A DNA stretch of 64,000 bases from Bacillus sp. SLBN-46 (lineage in GTDB: Bacteria; Bacillota; Bacilli; Bacillales; Cytobacillaceae), in contig NZ_JAVIZM010000001.1 in NCBI RefSeq assembly GCF_031453555.1, positions 1,185,001-1,249,000 on the forward strand, read 5' to 3'. This document shows positions 1-9,300 of the stretch, one piece after another. The notes beneath the pieces were generated by a model that saw only the letters and a program-made list of their open reading frames with translations, did not search any database and was not told the DNA's origin. How positions within the stretch are numbered: the first letter of the stretch is position 1; every line of letters starts with the position of its first letter. A program made the translations under genes and the position numbers.

Positions 1-192
1 GGCATCGCTGGGTAGCTATGTGCGGACGGGATAAGTGCTGAAAGCATCTAAGCATGAAGCCCCCCTCAAGATGAGATTTCCCATAGCGTCAAGCTAGTAA
101 GAACCCTGAAAGATGATCAGGTTGATAGGTCAGAGGTGGAAGCGTGGTAACATGTGGAGCTGACTGATACTAATCGTTCGAGGACTTAACCA
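1..192 (+). rRNA. 23S ribosomal RNA, 3' end (partial)
   Basis: The sequence matches the conserved 3' terminal part of Bacillus 23S rRNA, including the region around GCTGAAAGCATCTAAGC and the closing GACTGATACTAATCG followed by GAGGACTTAACC. The gene starts before the window. The 3' end at about 192 is estimated from the family's usual end and is good to a few bases. It is followed by an 81-bp spacer and a 5S gene, so this is the tail of an rrn operon transcribed rightwards. No tRNA gene follows. Confidence 0.95.
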
Positions 193-273
193 AGTTTTAA
201 AGCGAACTCGTAGTTTACAAACACTTCTTCTGCATTATCTAGTTTTGAGAGAACGATCTCTCTAACAAAATAG

Positions 274-390
<117 letters not shown>

Positions 391-393
391 ACG

Positions 394-426
394 AAAAAGG
401 GCAGCTACATTAGCTGTCCTTTTTTG
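394..426 (+). terminator. rrn operon terminator
   Basis: A hairpin with arms CAGCTA/TAGCTG extended by AAAAAGG/CCTTTTT, followed by a T run, directly behind the 5S gene. Confidence 0.85.
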
Positions 427-432
427 TGTCCA

Positions 433-466
433 GAAAAAAAGAAGAGCCCTTGTCTAAAGGCTCTAC
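433..466 (-). terminator. Terminator of the DUF4359 gene
   Basis: On the minus strand AGAGCC and GGCTCT pair around a 10-nt loop, followed by TCTTTTTTT. It lies 50 bp beyond the stop codon of the leftward DUF4359 gene and abuts the rrn terminator in convergent arrangement. Confidence 0.75.
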
Positions 467-516
467 TATAGGAAGTTATTATTGTTGAACAAGGGGAACC
501 CTTTTCTTTTTTACGT

Positions 517-816
517 CTATTCTTTACTAGAGATAGGAATAAAGCGATTAAATATACCGACCGACGTAACTTCTCCCATCCCTACATTGGAAAAGTCTGT
601 TTTATAAATAGTAAAAATAAAATAATCCTTTTGTGTGGTGCCCATATCAAAAATTGATTTCCCCGCTACAGACAGGACTCCTTTTTGTAGTAGATTGGAA
701 GATTGATCCATTGTCTTGTGATTGATCCAGTCCACATATTCCGAGCGATTAGGATTGGTTTCGGATAACACATAAATAACCACAATGAAAAGAATGGTGG
801 AAACAAGTCGTTTCAT
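517..816 (-). CDS. DUF4359 family small secreted or membrane-anchored protein
   Basis: A 99-residue protein with an N-terminal hydrophobic segment (residues 4-18) that is either an uncleaved anchor or a signal peptide. It is followed by the NPNRSEYVDW start typical of DUF4359 proteins, and ends with SVGIFNRFIPI. Size and architecture fit that family, whose function is unknown. The start is supported by AGGAGA about 7 nt upstream. It is a single-gene unit between its own promoter region and a terminator. The family call rests on remembered sequence resemblance, not a profile search. Confidence 0.65.
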   Translation of the reverse strand: MKRLVSTILFIVVIYVLSETNPNRSEYVDWINHKTMDQSSNLLQKGVLSVAGKSIFDMGTTQKDYFIFTIYKTDFSNVGMGEVTSVGIFNRFIPISSKE

Positions 817-1004
817 TTAACAATCTCCTATTTTTACAGCTTTCAAACTGTAAAATTTTATACAAATAAGTATAAATTGGAAGATCGCTTTTGTAAACAA
901 CCCCTATAACAAACGAGAAAATGGAAAGAACATTATGATGTTATTTGGCTGTCGATATGTTAAATTATTACTATTATAATCTCAAGATTAAAGGAGACAA
1001 ATCC

Positions 1005-1100
1005 GTGTCGAAAAAAAAGGAGTGGACGATTGCCTGTTTCCTTTTCCTGCTCTTCTTAAATGGGTTCGGGATACTAGCGGTCAATCTATTAGGTAAGTAG
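1005..1100 (+). CDS. Putative 31-residue single-pass membrane protein
   Basis: This short frame starts with GTG at 1005 behind AAGGAG (991-996, good spacing) and ends with TAG. It encodes a basic N-terminus (SKKKEW), about 20 hydrophobic residues and a short tail ending LLGK. The gene for a CPBP protease follows after 36 bp on the same strand, so the two may be cotranscribed. Evidence for translation is the ribosome binding site and the clean membrane-segment composition only. The first bases include TGTCGAA, which matches a Spo0A box core but may be chance here. Function unknown. Confidence 0.45.
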   Translation: MSKKKEWTIACFLFLLFLNGFGILAVNLLGK

Positions 1101-1136
1101 GAAGACTCTACAAATTTACAGGCAGGGAATGACATT

Positions 1137-2039
1137 ATGATCTCTAATTTAGCAAAACCACTTTCGAAAAAACTACTTTTTTCCATGCTCATCGTAACGA
1201 TCGGTGTGGAAATCCTTCTTTATCTATCCAGGTACAGCTATATGGCCAGCTCACTGTATGATGGAGTCATGGTTGGTTCCTTTTTTATCGGCTGGAAGCT
1301 GTATCGCCGGCTCGGCAGCCCAGCGGATTGTCCCAAACGGCCGCGGCAGATGATGATGCAATTTACCGGTGCTTTTCTTGTTTTCTTCTTTGGAAGTACG
1401 GTCATAAATATTTACTCAACGAATACGTTTCAGGCATTTAGCAATGACTATGATCAATATGTGCAGGATTATGCGGAAACGCAATCCTATGAAGTGGAGG
1501 AGGGGGAGGAAGAAGCGCCTACTGACCCGGTATGGTCCTTTTTTGATAAAGTCGATACCGTTGGCTCTGATTTATATGCCGATACTCTCGCTGGTTTAGA
1601 AGAGGTATGGCGGTTATCCTATATGATTCTCATCCTTATCGTTTTCAAGAAGCTCTTTCCTAAGCGCTGGAATAGCGGGCGAAGGGATCTATTCCTTATG
1701 CTTTCACTATTTCTCACGTCAATTTTATTTGGCGTCGACCACACGCTGGATACTGAACAGCCATGGTCGATTCGAATCGGCGCAATCGTGACCTTCGCTA
1801 ATATGGGGCTCTTATTCGGCTTAATTTTATTATGGACTCGTAACCTCTGGGTAACCGTCCTTGTTCATTCCCTTTACGATATAACCGCCACACTGTCGTG
1901 GTATTACATCGATTACGCAGTTGAATTCTTCGCTCTAGGTTGCTTGGCTCTTCACATCATTCTTATTACTATAGAAAAAATACAGCAAAGACGTTTGAAG
2001 AAGGAAATAGATGCCGTTAATTTGGCACAATGGCCGTAA
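1137..2039 (+). CDS. CPBP family intramembrane glutamic protease
   Basis: A 300-residue polytopic membrane protein. The C-terminal half carries the CPBP (CAAX protease / bacteriocin-processing) motifs in order: EEVWR (motif 1, EExxR type, near residue 155), FGVDH (motif 2, FxxxH type, near 200) and HSLYD (motif 3, near 248), spread over hydrophobic helices. Between helix 3 and motif 1 is an unusually acidic loop (EVEEGEEEA). Family members are intramembrane endopeptidases, some processing prenylated or secreted peptides and some giving bacteriocin self-immunity. The substrate here cannot be told from sequence. The 31-residue membrane ORF just upstream is a possible partner, which is speculation. 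Confidence 0.8.
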   Translation: MISNLAKPLSKKLLFSMLIVTIGVEILLYLSRYSYMASSLYDGVMVGSFFIGWKLYRRLGSPADCPKRPRQMMMQFTGAFLVFFFGSTVINIYSTNTFQAFSNDYDQYVQDYAETQSYEVEEGEEEAPTDPVWSFFDKVDTVGSDLYADTLAGLEEVWRLSYMILILIVFKKLFPKRWNSGRRDLFLMLSLFLTSILFGVDHTLDTEQPWSIRIGAIVTFANMGLLFGLILLWTRNLWVTVLVHSLYDITATLSWYYIDYAVEFFALGCLALHIILITIEKIQQRRLKKEIDAVNLAQWP

Positions 2040-2067
2040 GCACCAAGATTATTCATATGTGGAAAGA

Positions 2068-2098
2068 AAAAAGCAGCAACCCCTGGGTTTCTGCTTTA
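2068..2098. terminator. Bidirectional terminator
   Basis: Arms AAGCAG-AACCC and GGGTT-CTGCTT, with an A run on the left and Ts on the right. It sits between the convergent CPBP gene and the leftward 202-residue gene and can serve both. Confidence 0.7.
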
Positions 2099-2116
2099 CT
2101 TGTATACTTTTTCCCC

Positions 2117-2725
2117 CTAAAAATGATATTGATATACTTTGGTATCTACCCAGTACTCCATCGTCCCATCCTCTTGCTGGACGTATTTAATCTTCTCCCT
2201 ATCAAAAGTATCTGCTAACCTTTCGGATGCCAGCCCTTGGGCAATCTTTAGTTTCAATAACTTTTTATTAATCTGAAATGCGTCTCTATTTTTTGCCTCT
2301 GCTAGATAGGTAATCAAGTCTAACCTTTGTTGCATTACATCAAGCAAATCTTGTTTATGTTTATTTAATTCAGCAGGTGCCTTTAAGTTATTCAGCTTCT
2401 GCACGAGCTCTGCTTGCTTCTTGATTGCTTGATGAAAGTTCCCGGTCTCTTGTTCTGTTACCTGTTTTAATAAGCTCGAGCTTTGCTGGTTATAGGTTTG
2501 TACGACTTTTAAGTAGGAAACGATCTTATCTTGAGTTGATGTAGTGAAGTCTTGTAATAAAAAACTACTAATAATGACCACTGCGCAAAATCCAGTTATG
2601 AGATAAGCCCACTTTTTCCTAGGACTTTTATTAGAAGAAGTTTCTTCATCGTAAGGTTGGATTTGTGCCTTTAACTGCAACTCCTCCAGTTCTTGCTTCA
2701 CTTTTTGTTGTGCGGGAGTCAGCAT
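2117..2725 (-). CDS. Hypothetical membrane-anchored protein with extracytoplasmic helical domain
   Basis: A 202-residue protein. Residues 1-37 are hydrophilic and cytoplasmic-looking (MLTPAQQKVKQELEEL, then KSPRKK). One transmembrane segment spans about residues 39-58 (WAYLITGFCAVVIISSFLL). The rest is rich in K, Q, L and E and probably helical or coiled coil, ending in YWVDTKVYQYHF. Topology by the positive-inside rule is N-in, C-out. The start has a strong GGAGGGCGAAGG site. I do not recognise the family. It stands alone between two terminators. Confidence 0.7.
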   Translation of the reverse strand: MLTPAQQKVKQELEELQLKAQIQPYDEETSSNKSPRKKWAYLITGFCAVVIISSFLLQDFTTSTQDKIVSYLKVVQTYNQQSSSLLKQVTEQETGNFHQAIKKQAELVQKLNNLKAPAELNKHKQDLLDVMQQRLDLITYLAEAKNRDAFQINKKLLKLKIAQGLASERLADTFDREKIKYVQQEDGTMEYWVDTKVYQYHF

Positions 2726-2840
2726 CCTTCGCCCTCCGTTTATGTAGAATAGTAGAAACTATTACTATCCTACTATAAAAAGGGGTGAAAAATCCATTTA
2801 TTCCTGAATTTTACTATATGAATAAAGCCTTTTTTACCCA

Positions 2841-2870
2841 AAAAAAGAGGCTGTTAACCAGCCTCTTTAT
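2841..2870 (-). terminator. Terminator overlapping the end of the 46-residue ORF
   Basis: On the minus strand AAAGAGGCTG pairs with CAGCCTCTTT, followed by a T run. The last four codons and the stop codon of the small ORF form the left arm and loop, which supports the ORF being transcribed leftwards. Confidence 0.8.
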
Positions 2871-2994
2871 AAAATAATTTTTTTCGTGGCCTATTCCAGA
2901 CCTTTATGTAGGTGTTTCCTTCCGTGCAGCGAAATACTTTAATCCCAATTAGTTTCAGAGGAGTGACTATTTCCTTCATATGCAAGAGTGGCAT
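2854..2994 (-). CDS. Small basic hypothetical protein (46 residues)
   Basis: The frame can be extended upstream, but the ATG at 2994 is chosen because GGAGG lies 8 nt before it. The product (MPLLHMKEIVTPLKLIGIK..., ending KKLFYKEAG) is basic and has no membrane segment or motif I recognise. A strong terminator overlapping its 3' end and a good ribosome binding site argue for a real gene. Function unknown. Confidence 0.5.
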   Translation of the reverse strand: MPLLHMKEIVTPLKLIGIKVFRCTEGNTYIKVWNRPRKKLFYKEAG

Positions 2995-3452
2995 ATTACC
3001 AACCTCCAAATTAGTAGTGTTTTTATAATACCTTAATTTGGAAGCTAGGGACACTATTACCTTTCCCTAAATCCCGACAGGATTCGGGGTTACGAATTAA
3101 AAAACGGGAATAATTGTTCTTTATTAAGAAAAATTTGATTAGTTGGTTAACTATTATTACTACAGGGGGGACTAATTACTTAAATTTAGGGAATCGAAAT
3201 AATTTTCCCTACTTTTTATCTTCCGTTCGAACTAAGATAATAGTAAAACCTTAATAATTCAATGTTTTTGTAGGAAAAAGTAACCATAAAAATGTTTGTA
3301 AATCTAATTATATATGAAAATGTAACTAGTAAAAAAAGGAATAAATAATATTATTAGATTATTTACAAGATTATTAACTTTCTGTTAAACTAGTTTTTGT
3401 AATGTTCTTTAGAAAGAACATAACGATATATAAAATTAGGGGGTATAAGCAT
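2995..3452. other. AT-rich intergenic region upstream of the InhA-like gene
   Basis: About 460 bp without a convincing gene. It contains a short hairpin (AATCCCGA 3070-3077 with TCGGGGTT 3084-3091), the promoter region of the small leftward gene, and a likely promoter for the rightward protease near 3362-3391. I see no riboswitch that I can name. Confidence 0.5.
3362..3391 (+). promoter_or_regulatory. Candidate sigma-A promoter of the InhA-like gene
   Basis: TTTACA (3362-3367) and TAAACT (3386-3391) are separated by 18 bp, about 60 bp before the TTG start. The hexamers are imperfect and other AT-rich choices exist nearby. Confidence 0.35.
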
Positions 3453-5849
3453 TTGAAGAAGAAAAGTACTCTAAAGGTCTTATCCAGCCTTGCTGCTAGT
3501 ACCATGGTAGCTACTACCATGTTTGCAGGCGCATTTGCTGGAAGCACGGTTGCACCAACACCGGCAAAAGCAGCATCCGTCGAAGCAGCTCCAATTGATC
3601 TAAATGTAGTAGACTTCGATCGTCTAGGAGCAGCACTTCAAAAAAGAGGACTTATTGCAAAGGGAGCATCACAACAAGAGATTACAAAGGCAGTAAAGGC
3701 CTACATAAAACAGAAGCAAGGTGAAAAGCCTGGGAAACCTGAGAAATTAACGAAAGAACAGAAGGATTTTGACAAAAAGGCAAAAGATTTTATCACAAAA
3801 CAGAAGGACAGGCTGGCCCAGCAACTTGATAAGGGTCATGAAAACTATAGAAAAGGCAAGCCAACGGGTACAATAAAAGTTAACTCTGCGACGCAGGCTG
3901 GGTATAACGGAGGTGTACGGGAAGATAAAGTTCTTGTGCTTCTGGTTGAATACGCTGACTTTAAACATAACAATATTGATCAAGAAGAAGGATATATGTA
4001 TGCTGATGACTTTAATAAAGAGCACTATCAAAAAATGTTGTTTGGCAATAAAGAGTTTACGCTTTTCAATGGAGAAAAGGTTAAAACCTTTAAGCAGTAT
4101 TATGAAGAGCAATCAGGTGGCAGCTATACAGTTGACGGTACTGTATCCGATTGGCTGACTGTACCAGGAAGTTATAAAGATTACGGAAGCGATAGTGAGA
4201 CCGGAAATGACAATAAACCTGGAACAAAAGGACCACGCGGACTTGTAAAGGATGCATTAAATGCAGCTGTAGCAAAGGGAATTAATTTAGCTGATTATGA
4301 CAAATTTGATCAATATGACCTTGATGGAGATGGAGACCAAAACGAGCCAGACGGATTAGTAGACCACTTGATGGTGTTACATTCTGGGGTTGGACAAGAA
4401 GCTGGCGGAGGAGCACTTGGTGACGATGCAATCTGGTCACACCGCTGGACATTAAATGGTGTCTATCCTGTCGCTAATACAACTGCTGCTGTTGGTTACT
4501 GGGGCGGTAAAATGGCTGCATACGATTACACAATTGAGCCAGAAGATGGAGCTGTCGGTGTATTTGCACATGAATTTGGCCATGACTTAGGTCTTCCAGA
4601 TGAGTATGACACTCAATATTCTGGTCAAGGTGAGCCAGTTGCTTCCTGGTCAATCATGTCTGGTGGAAGCTGGAACGGAAACATTGCCGGAACAGAAGCA
4701 CCAAGCTTCTCTCCACAAAACAAAGAATTCTTCCAAAAAACAATTGGCGGGAACTGGGCAAATATTACTGAAGTAAACTATGAAGATATTGATAAAAATG
4801 GTATCTCAAGCGTTATTGATCAGAGTGTGACAAAATCAAAAAATCCAGGTGTCGTAAAGGTAAATCTACCCGATAAGAAAGTTCCTGGAATCGCTCCGAA
4901 ATTTGGTGCGAAGTACTATTACAGTACAAAAGGCGATGATCTTCATACTGTAATGGAAACTCCTGAGTTTGATTTAACAAATGCAAGTAAAGCAACGTTT
5001 GATTTCAAAGCATTCTATGACGTTGAAACTGATTATGATTATGTTTATGTTACAGCTGTAGCTGGTGACGGCACAGAGAAAGTTATAGATACTATCGGTG
5101 ATGACACGGATGTAGTTCGTGGAGGCTCTGCATATGAATCTACAAAAGGTGAGTGGGTAGATAAGTCATATGACTTAAGTGAATTCGCTGGCAAGAAAAT
5201 AAAGCTAGTATTTGAATACGTAACAGATGGCGGGCTTGCTCCAGATGGTTTTGCGCTTGATAATCTTTCACTAACAGTAGATGGACAAGTTACATTCTCT
5301 GACGATGCAGAAGGAACTCCAAAAGTAACTTTAGATGGATTTAAAGTGAGTGATGGCTGGAATACCAAACCACAATACTATTACCTAGAGTGGAGAAACT
5401 ATGCTGGCTCTGATAAAGCACTTCAATTCTCTCGTGGTGTTAAGTATAATACTGGATTAGTAGTTTGGTATGCTGATGATACTTACCTCGATAACTGGGT
5501 AGGAATTCACCCAGGCGAAGGCTTCCTGGGTGTAGTTGATGCTCATCCTGAAGCAATAGTTGGAAAAACAAAAGCTGGTGAAGATACAGTTAACCAAAGT
5601 ACACGTTACCAAGTAGCAGACGCAGCGTTCTCTATGGACAAAACTCCTGCATGGTATATTGATTCACCGCTTCGCGGGATTTATGACTATAAAGGCCTTA
5701 CAGGCGTAACTACTTTCGACGACTCTAAAACTTACATGAACGAATTAATTCCAGATGCAGGACGCAAGGTTCCAAAATTTGACCTTAAGTTCGAAGTTAT
5801 CAGTGAAGCAAAAGACAACTCCGCTGGTGCGGTTTGGATCCACAAATAA
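3453..5849 (+). CDS. Immune inhibitor A-like secreted zinc metalloprotease (peptidase family M6)
   Basis: A 798-residue protein from the TTG start, which is chosen over an upstream ATG because AGGGGG lies 9 nt before it and because it begins directly with KKKSTLKVL, a proper signal-peptide n-region. That length equals typical Bacillus InhA. Order of parts: signal peptide to about residue 40 (ends AKAAS); propeptide rich in K, E and Q; M6 catalytic domain with zinc motif [12 protein letters not shown] (first His near residue 373); a C-terminal beta-rich region with acidic calcium-like loops. InhA proteases degrade antimicrobial and matrix proteins after secretion. Unlike its downstream neighbours it has no wall-binding repeats, so it is probably released. 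It is a monocistronic unit with its own terminator. Confidence 0.9.
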   Translation: MKKKSTLKVLSSLAASTMVATTMFAGAFAGSTVAPTPAKAASVEAAPIDLNVVDFDRLGAALQKRGLIAKGASQQEITKAVKAYIKQKQGEKPGKPEKLTKEQKDFDKKAKDFITKQKDRLAQQLDKGHENYRKGKPTGTIKVNSATQAGYNGGVREDKVLVLLVEYADFKHNNIDQEEGYMYADDFNKEHYQKMLFGNKEFTLFNGEKVKTFKQYYEEQSGGSYTVDGTVSDWLTVPGSYKDYGSDSETGNDNKPGTKGPRGLVKDALNAAVAKGINLADYDKFDQYDLDGDGDQNEPDGLVDHLMVLHSGVGQEAGGGALGDDAIWSHRWTLNGVYPVANTTAAVGYWGGKMAAYDYTIEPEDGAVGVFAHEFGHDLGLPDEYDTQYSGQGEPVASWSIMSGGSWNGNIAGTEAPSFSPQNKEFFQKTIGGNWANITEVNYEDIDKNGISSVIDQSVTKSKNPGVVKVNLPDKKVPGIAPKFGAKYYYSTKGDDLHTVMETPEFDLTNASKATFDFKAFYDVETDYDYVYVTAVAGDGTEKVIDTIGDDTDVVRGGSAYESTKGEWVDKSYDLSEFAGKKIKLVFEYVTDGGLAPDGFALDNLSLTVDGQVTFSDDAEGTPKVTLDGFKVSDGWNTKPQYYYLEWRNYAGSDKALQFSRGVKYNTGLVVWYADDTYLDNWVGIHPGEGFLGVVDAHPEAIVGKTKAGEDTVNQSTRYQVADAAFSMDKTPAWYIDSPLRGIYDYKGLTGVTTFDDSKTYMNELIPDAGRKVPKFDLKFEVISEAKDNSAGAVWIHK

Positions 5850-5860
5850 GATTGTTTAGT

Positions 5861-5890
5861 AGAGACATCGGGTTTCCCGGTGTCTTTTTT
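5861..5890 (+). terminator. Terminator of the InhA-like gene
   Basis: GACATCGGG and TCCCGGTGTC form a GC-rich stem around a very short loop, followed by TTTTTT, about 13 bp past the stop codon. Confidence 0.85.
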
Positions 5891-6327
5891 CTATTTTAAG
5901 AATGATTAACTGCTAAACTATTGAAAGGAGCAAACTCGACTATACTCAGTGTTGGTTTTATAAATAGGAAAATAGTCATAAATTACTGAAATTTTACTTT
6001 ATCGATATAAGACTATTATTATTAGTACTTTTGAAGTGTGCTAATGATGATTTTTAATTAACGGGAGATTACTTGTACCTTTTGTCAGTTTTATTAATAT
6101 CTAATCGAATGCAAGCATTAAATATGATTGTTGCTTATGTGATAATGTCGAATATTGCGAAAATATTTTTTTTCGAACACCGAAAAACTATTGACCTTGA
6201 CAACATTAAAATACTAAAATTATATTTGTATATTCCGACTTTTCTAAATAGTAGGGGTGAAATGACCGAAAGTAGATTAGTAGGGAAGATATTGTTATTA
6301 CTATTTTAATAGGGGGGAAAGTATTTA
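5891..6327. other. Intergenic region before the S8 protease gene
   Basis: About 440 bp, very AT-rich. It contains a TGTCGAA motif (6146-6152, a Spo0A-box core), a good sigma-A promoter (6197-6226) and a long leader. A 78-codon frame at 6073-6309 runs across the promoter and looks non-coding. Confidence 0.5.
6197..6226 (+). promoter_or_regulatory. Candidate sigma-A promoter of the S8 protease gene
   Basis: A perfect -35 box TTGACA (6197-6202) is followed after 17-18 bp by TTATAT/TATATT (6220-6226). The start codon lies about 100 bp downstream, so the transcript would have a long leader. Confidence 0.5.
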
Positions 6328-9300
6328 ATGAGCAAAAAGAACTATAATAAGAAACGCAAACTTGCTACATACGCATTAGCTTCTGCTCTTGCATTATCTA
6401 ACTTTGCTTTTGTATCGCCAACATCAGCTGCATATAAGCCAGGCGATATTGAGGCGAAAATTAAACAATTAAAACAACAGCAAACGAGAGAGTCTTTCAA
6501 AGCACAAGCAAAGAAAGCAGCAACAACTGCTAGAGCCGGCCTTAAAGCAACAGACAAAGTCCGTGTGATTGTTGAAGTAGAGGGACAAACTGCTGTTGAA
6601 TATGCAACAAAGCAGGGTAAATTATACAAAGAATTATCAGAAGATAAAAAATCTTCTTTCTCTACTAAAGCTGAAGGTCAGCAAAAGTCTGTAAAAGACA
6701 AAATTGCTGCTAAAGGCGTTAACATTAAGTATAAACAAAAATTCTCAACAGCTTTCAACGGTTTCTCTGGTGAGATTGCTTATGGTGATCTTGATAAAAT
6801 TGAATCCGTTTCAGGTGTAAAAGCTGTTTACTTAGCGAACGAATATAACCGTCCTAAAGTTGAACCAAATATGAAAACAAGTCATAACTTCATTGAATCA
6901 CGTACAACTTGGGAGAAAACTGGATTTAAAGGTCAAGGCATGGTGGTTGCCGTTATCGATACTGGTGTTGACCCATCACACCGCGACTTTAAATTAACAG
7001 ATGCTTCAAAAGAAGGATTAACAAAAGAAGAAGTAAATCAAGCTATTGCTGATAATGGCTTAAAAGGTAAATTCTATACAGATAAAGTTCCTTTTGGTTG
7101 GAACTACTATGATGGAAATGACACCATCCTTGACTTAGGACCTGGTGCAAGCATGCATGGTATGCACGTTGCCGGTACTGTAGCGGCAAATGGGGACGAA
7201 GCAAATGGTGGAATTAAAGGGGTTGCACCTGAAGCACAAGTACTTGGTATGAAGGTATTCAGTAATGACCCAATCTATCCTTCCACATGGTCTGACGTGT
7301 ATCTTGCTGCAATTGATGATTCAATCAAGTTAGGTGCTGACGTTCTTAACATGAGTCTTGGTGATGTGGCTGCATTCTATCAAGAAGATAGTGCAGAAGA
7401 CCTTGCTATTCAAAGAGCGACTGCAAATGGTATCGTTTGTGCGATGTCTGCCGGTAACTCAAACCATATCGGTGACGGATGGGATAACCCATATGCTCAA
7501 AACCCTGATATCGGTGTAGTAGGTGCACCAAGCTTAAATCCTGACGGTATCTCTGTAGCTGCTTCTGGAAACGAAGCATACTGGTACCAAACTAACGTTA
7601 CGGTTGATGGCCTTCAAGGCTTTACAAGCTTAGGTAAAGGGATTGATGATTGGGAAAAATTTGCTGCTGCTAACGGCGGAAAGCTTGAATTAGCTAGCAT
7701 TGGCGGAAAGCTTGGTAATCCTGAAGATTACAATGGAGTTGACGTTAAGGGCAAAGTAGTTCTTGTTCCACGTGGTACCTTATCTTTCTATGATAAAACT
7801 GTAAACGCTGCTAAAGCAGGCGCGATTGGTATTATTGTATACAATGCAACTAATGGTTTCTGGTATGAAGACCAAGGTGGCTGGGATGTTCCATTTATGT
7901 TAATTTCAGGTGCTGAAGGTGCTACGTTGGAACAGGAAGTTGCTAAAGGTCCTACTTACATTCATGTGGCGACAGCAAACAAGAAGGATAGCCCTGAAAT
8001 GGGTCGAATGACAAGCTTTACATCATGGGGAACTACACCATCACTAGACTTAAAGCCTGAAATTACAGCTCCTGGTGGAAATATCTATTCTACTGTTAAT
8101 AATGACCAGTACACTGTAATGAGCGGTACTTCAATGGCATCCCCACACGTTGCTGGTGGATCTGCGCTTGTTCAACAATACTTACAAACAGACGCACGTT
8201 TCAAAGACCTTTCTGTTGCAGAGCGTACGCACCTTGCAAAAGTATTGTTAATGAACACAGCTAAAAATATTACAGACTTAAATGGTCAGCCATTCTCACC
8301 TCGCCGTCAAGGTGCTGGTATGATGCAAACTTATGCGGCTGTAACTACACCTGCATATTTTGTAAACAAGGCTACTGGAAACGCTAAAGTTGAGTTGAAG
8401 GACTTCACATCGAAGCAATTCGAAATGACCTTCACTGTTAAAAATATCTCTGACAAATCTGTATCTTATACTGTTAACACAGATGTGTTAACAGATACAA
8501 TTCAAGATCAGTATAACGCTCTTATCGCTGGTGACCTTGCAGGAGCAAAAGTGGATGCACCAAAAACTGTAACAGTACCAGCAGGTAAATCTGTTGACTT
8601 TACTGTTAAAGTTGATTTTTCAAATGCAAAACTTCCTGGTCTTGATAAAGATGGAAACAAAACTCTTCTAGACTTAAGAGAAAACATCTTCGTCGAAGGC
8701 TCTGTAACATTAGTTGGTGCAGACAGTACGGTTCCAAACTTAACAGCTCCATATGTTGGTTTCTACGGCCATTGGGATGAGCCACAAATCATTGATGGAT
8801 TTGCGACACTTGGCGAAGACCGTTACTTTGATCTGAAATACCTATTCAAAGGTGGAACAGATGTTGAAGTTGACCAAAATTATTTTGGAACATCGGTTGA
8901 TAATAAGTTCTATGCATTATCGCCAAATGGAGATAATTACTTAGAGAACATCAATCCAATACCATCATTCTTAAGAAACGCTGCTGAAGCTCAGTTCAAC
9001 ATTTTGGACAAGGACGGCAATCAATTAAAACGCATTAAAGCTGAATCAGATGTGTACAAGAATGCATTTGATGGTGGTTCTGCTAACCCGTTCTCTTATA
9101 AAGCAGATCGCCTATGGGATGGTAAAATAAAAGGTGAAGTCGTTAAAGACGGCCTATACTATTATGAAATCAAAACGATTGTTGACTATGCTGGTGCTAA
9201 GTGGCAATCTAAGAAAATTCCAGTTTATGTAGATACAACTGCTCCAAAAGTTGTATCAACATTTGATGCTAAAAAGTCGACTGTATCATGGAACACAACT

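Noticed and set aside
2030..2218. 62-codon plus-strand frame after the CPBP gene
   Set aside because: It runs through the bidirectional terminator and into the antisense of the 202-residue gene; no ribosome binding site.
6073..6309. 78-codon frame upstream of the S8 protease
   Set aside because: It crosses the likely promoter (TTGACA at 6197), is extremely AT-rich with no domain, and has only a weak start site.
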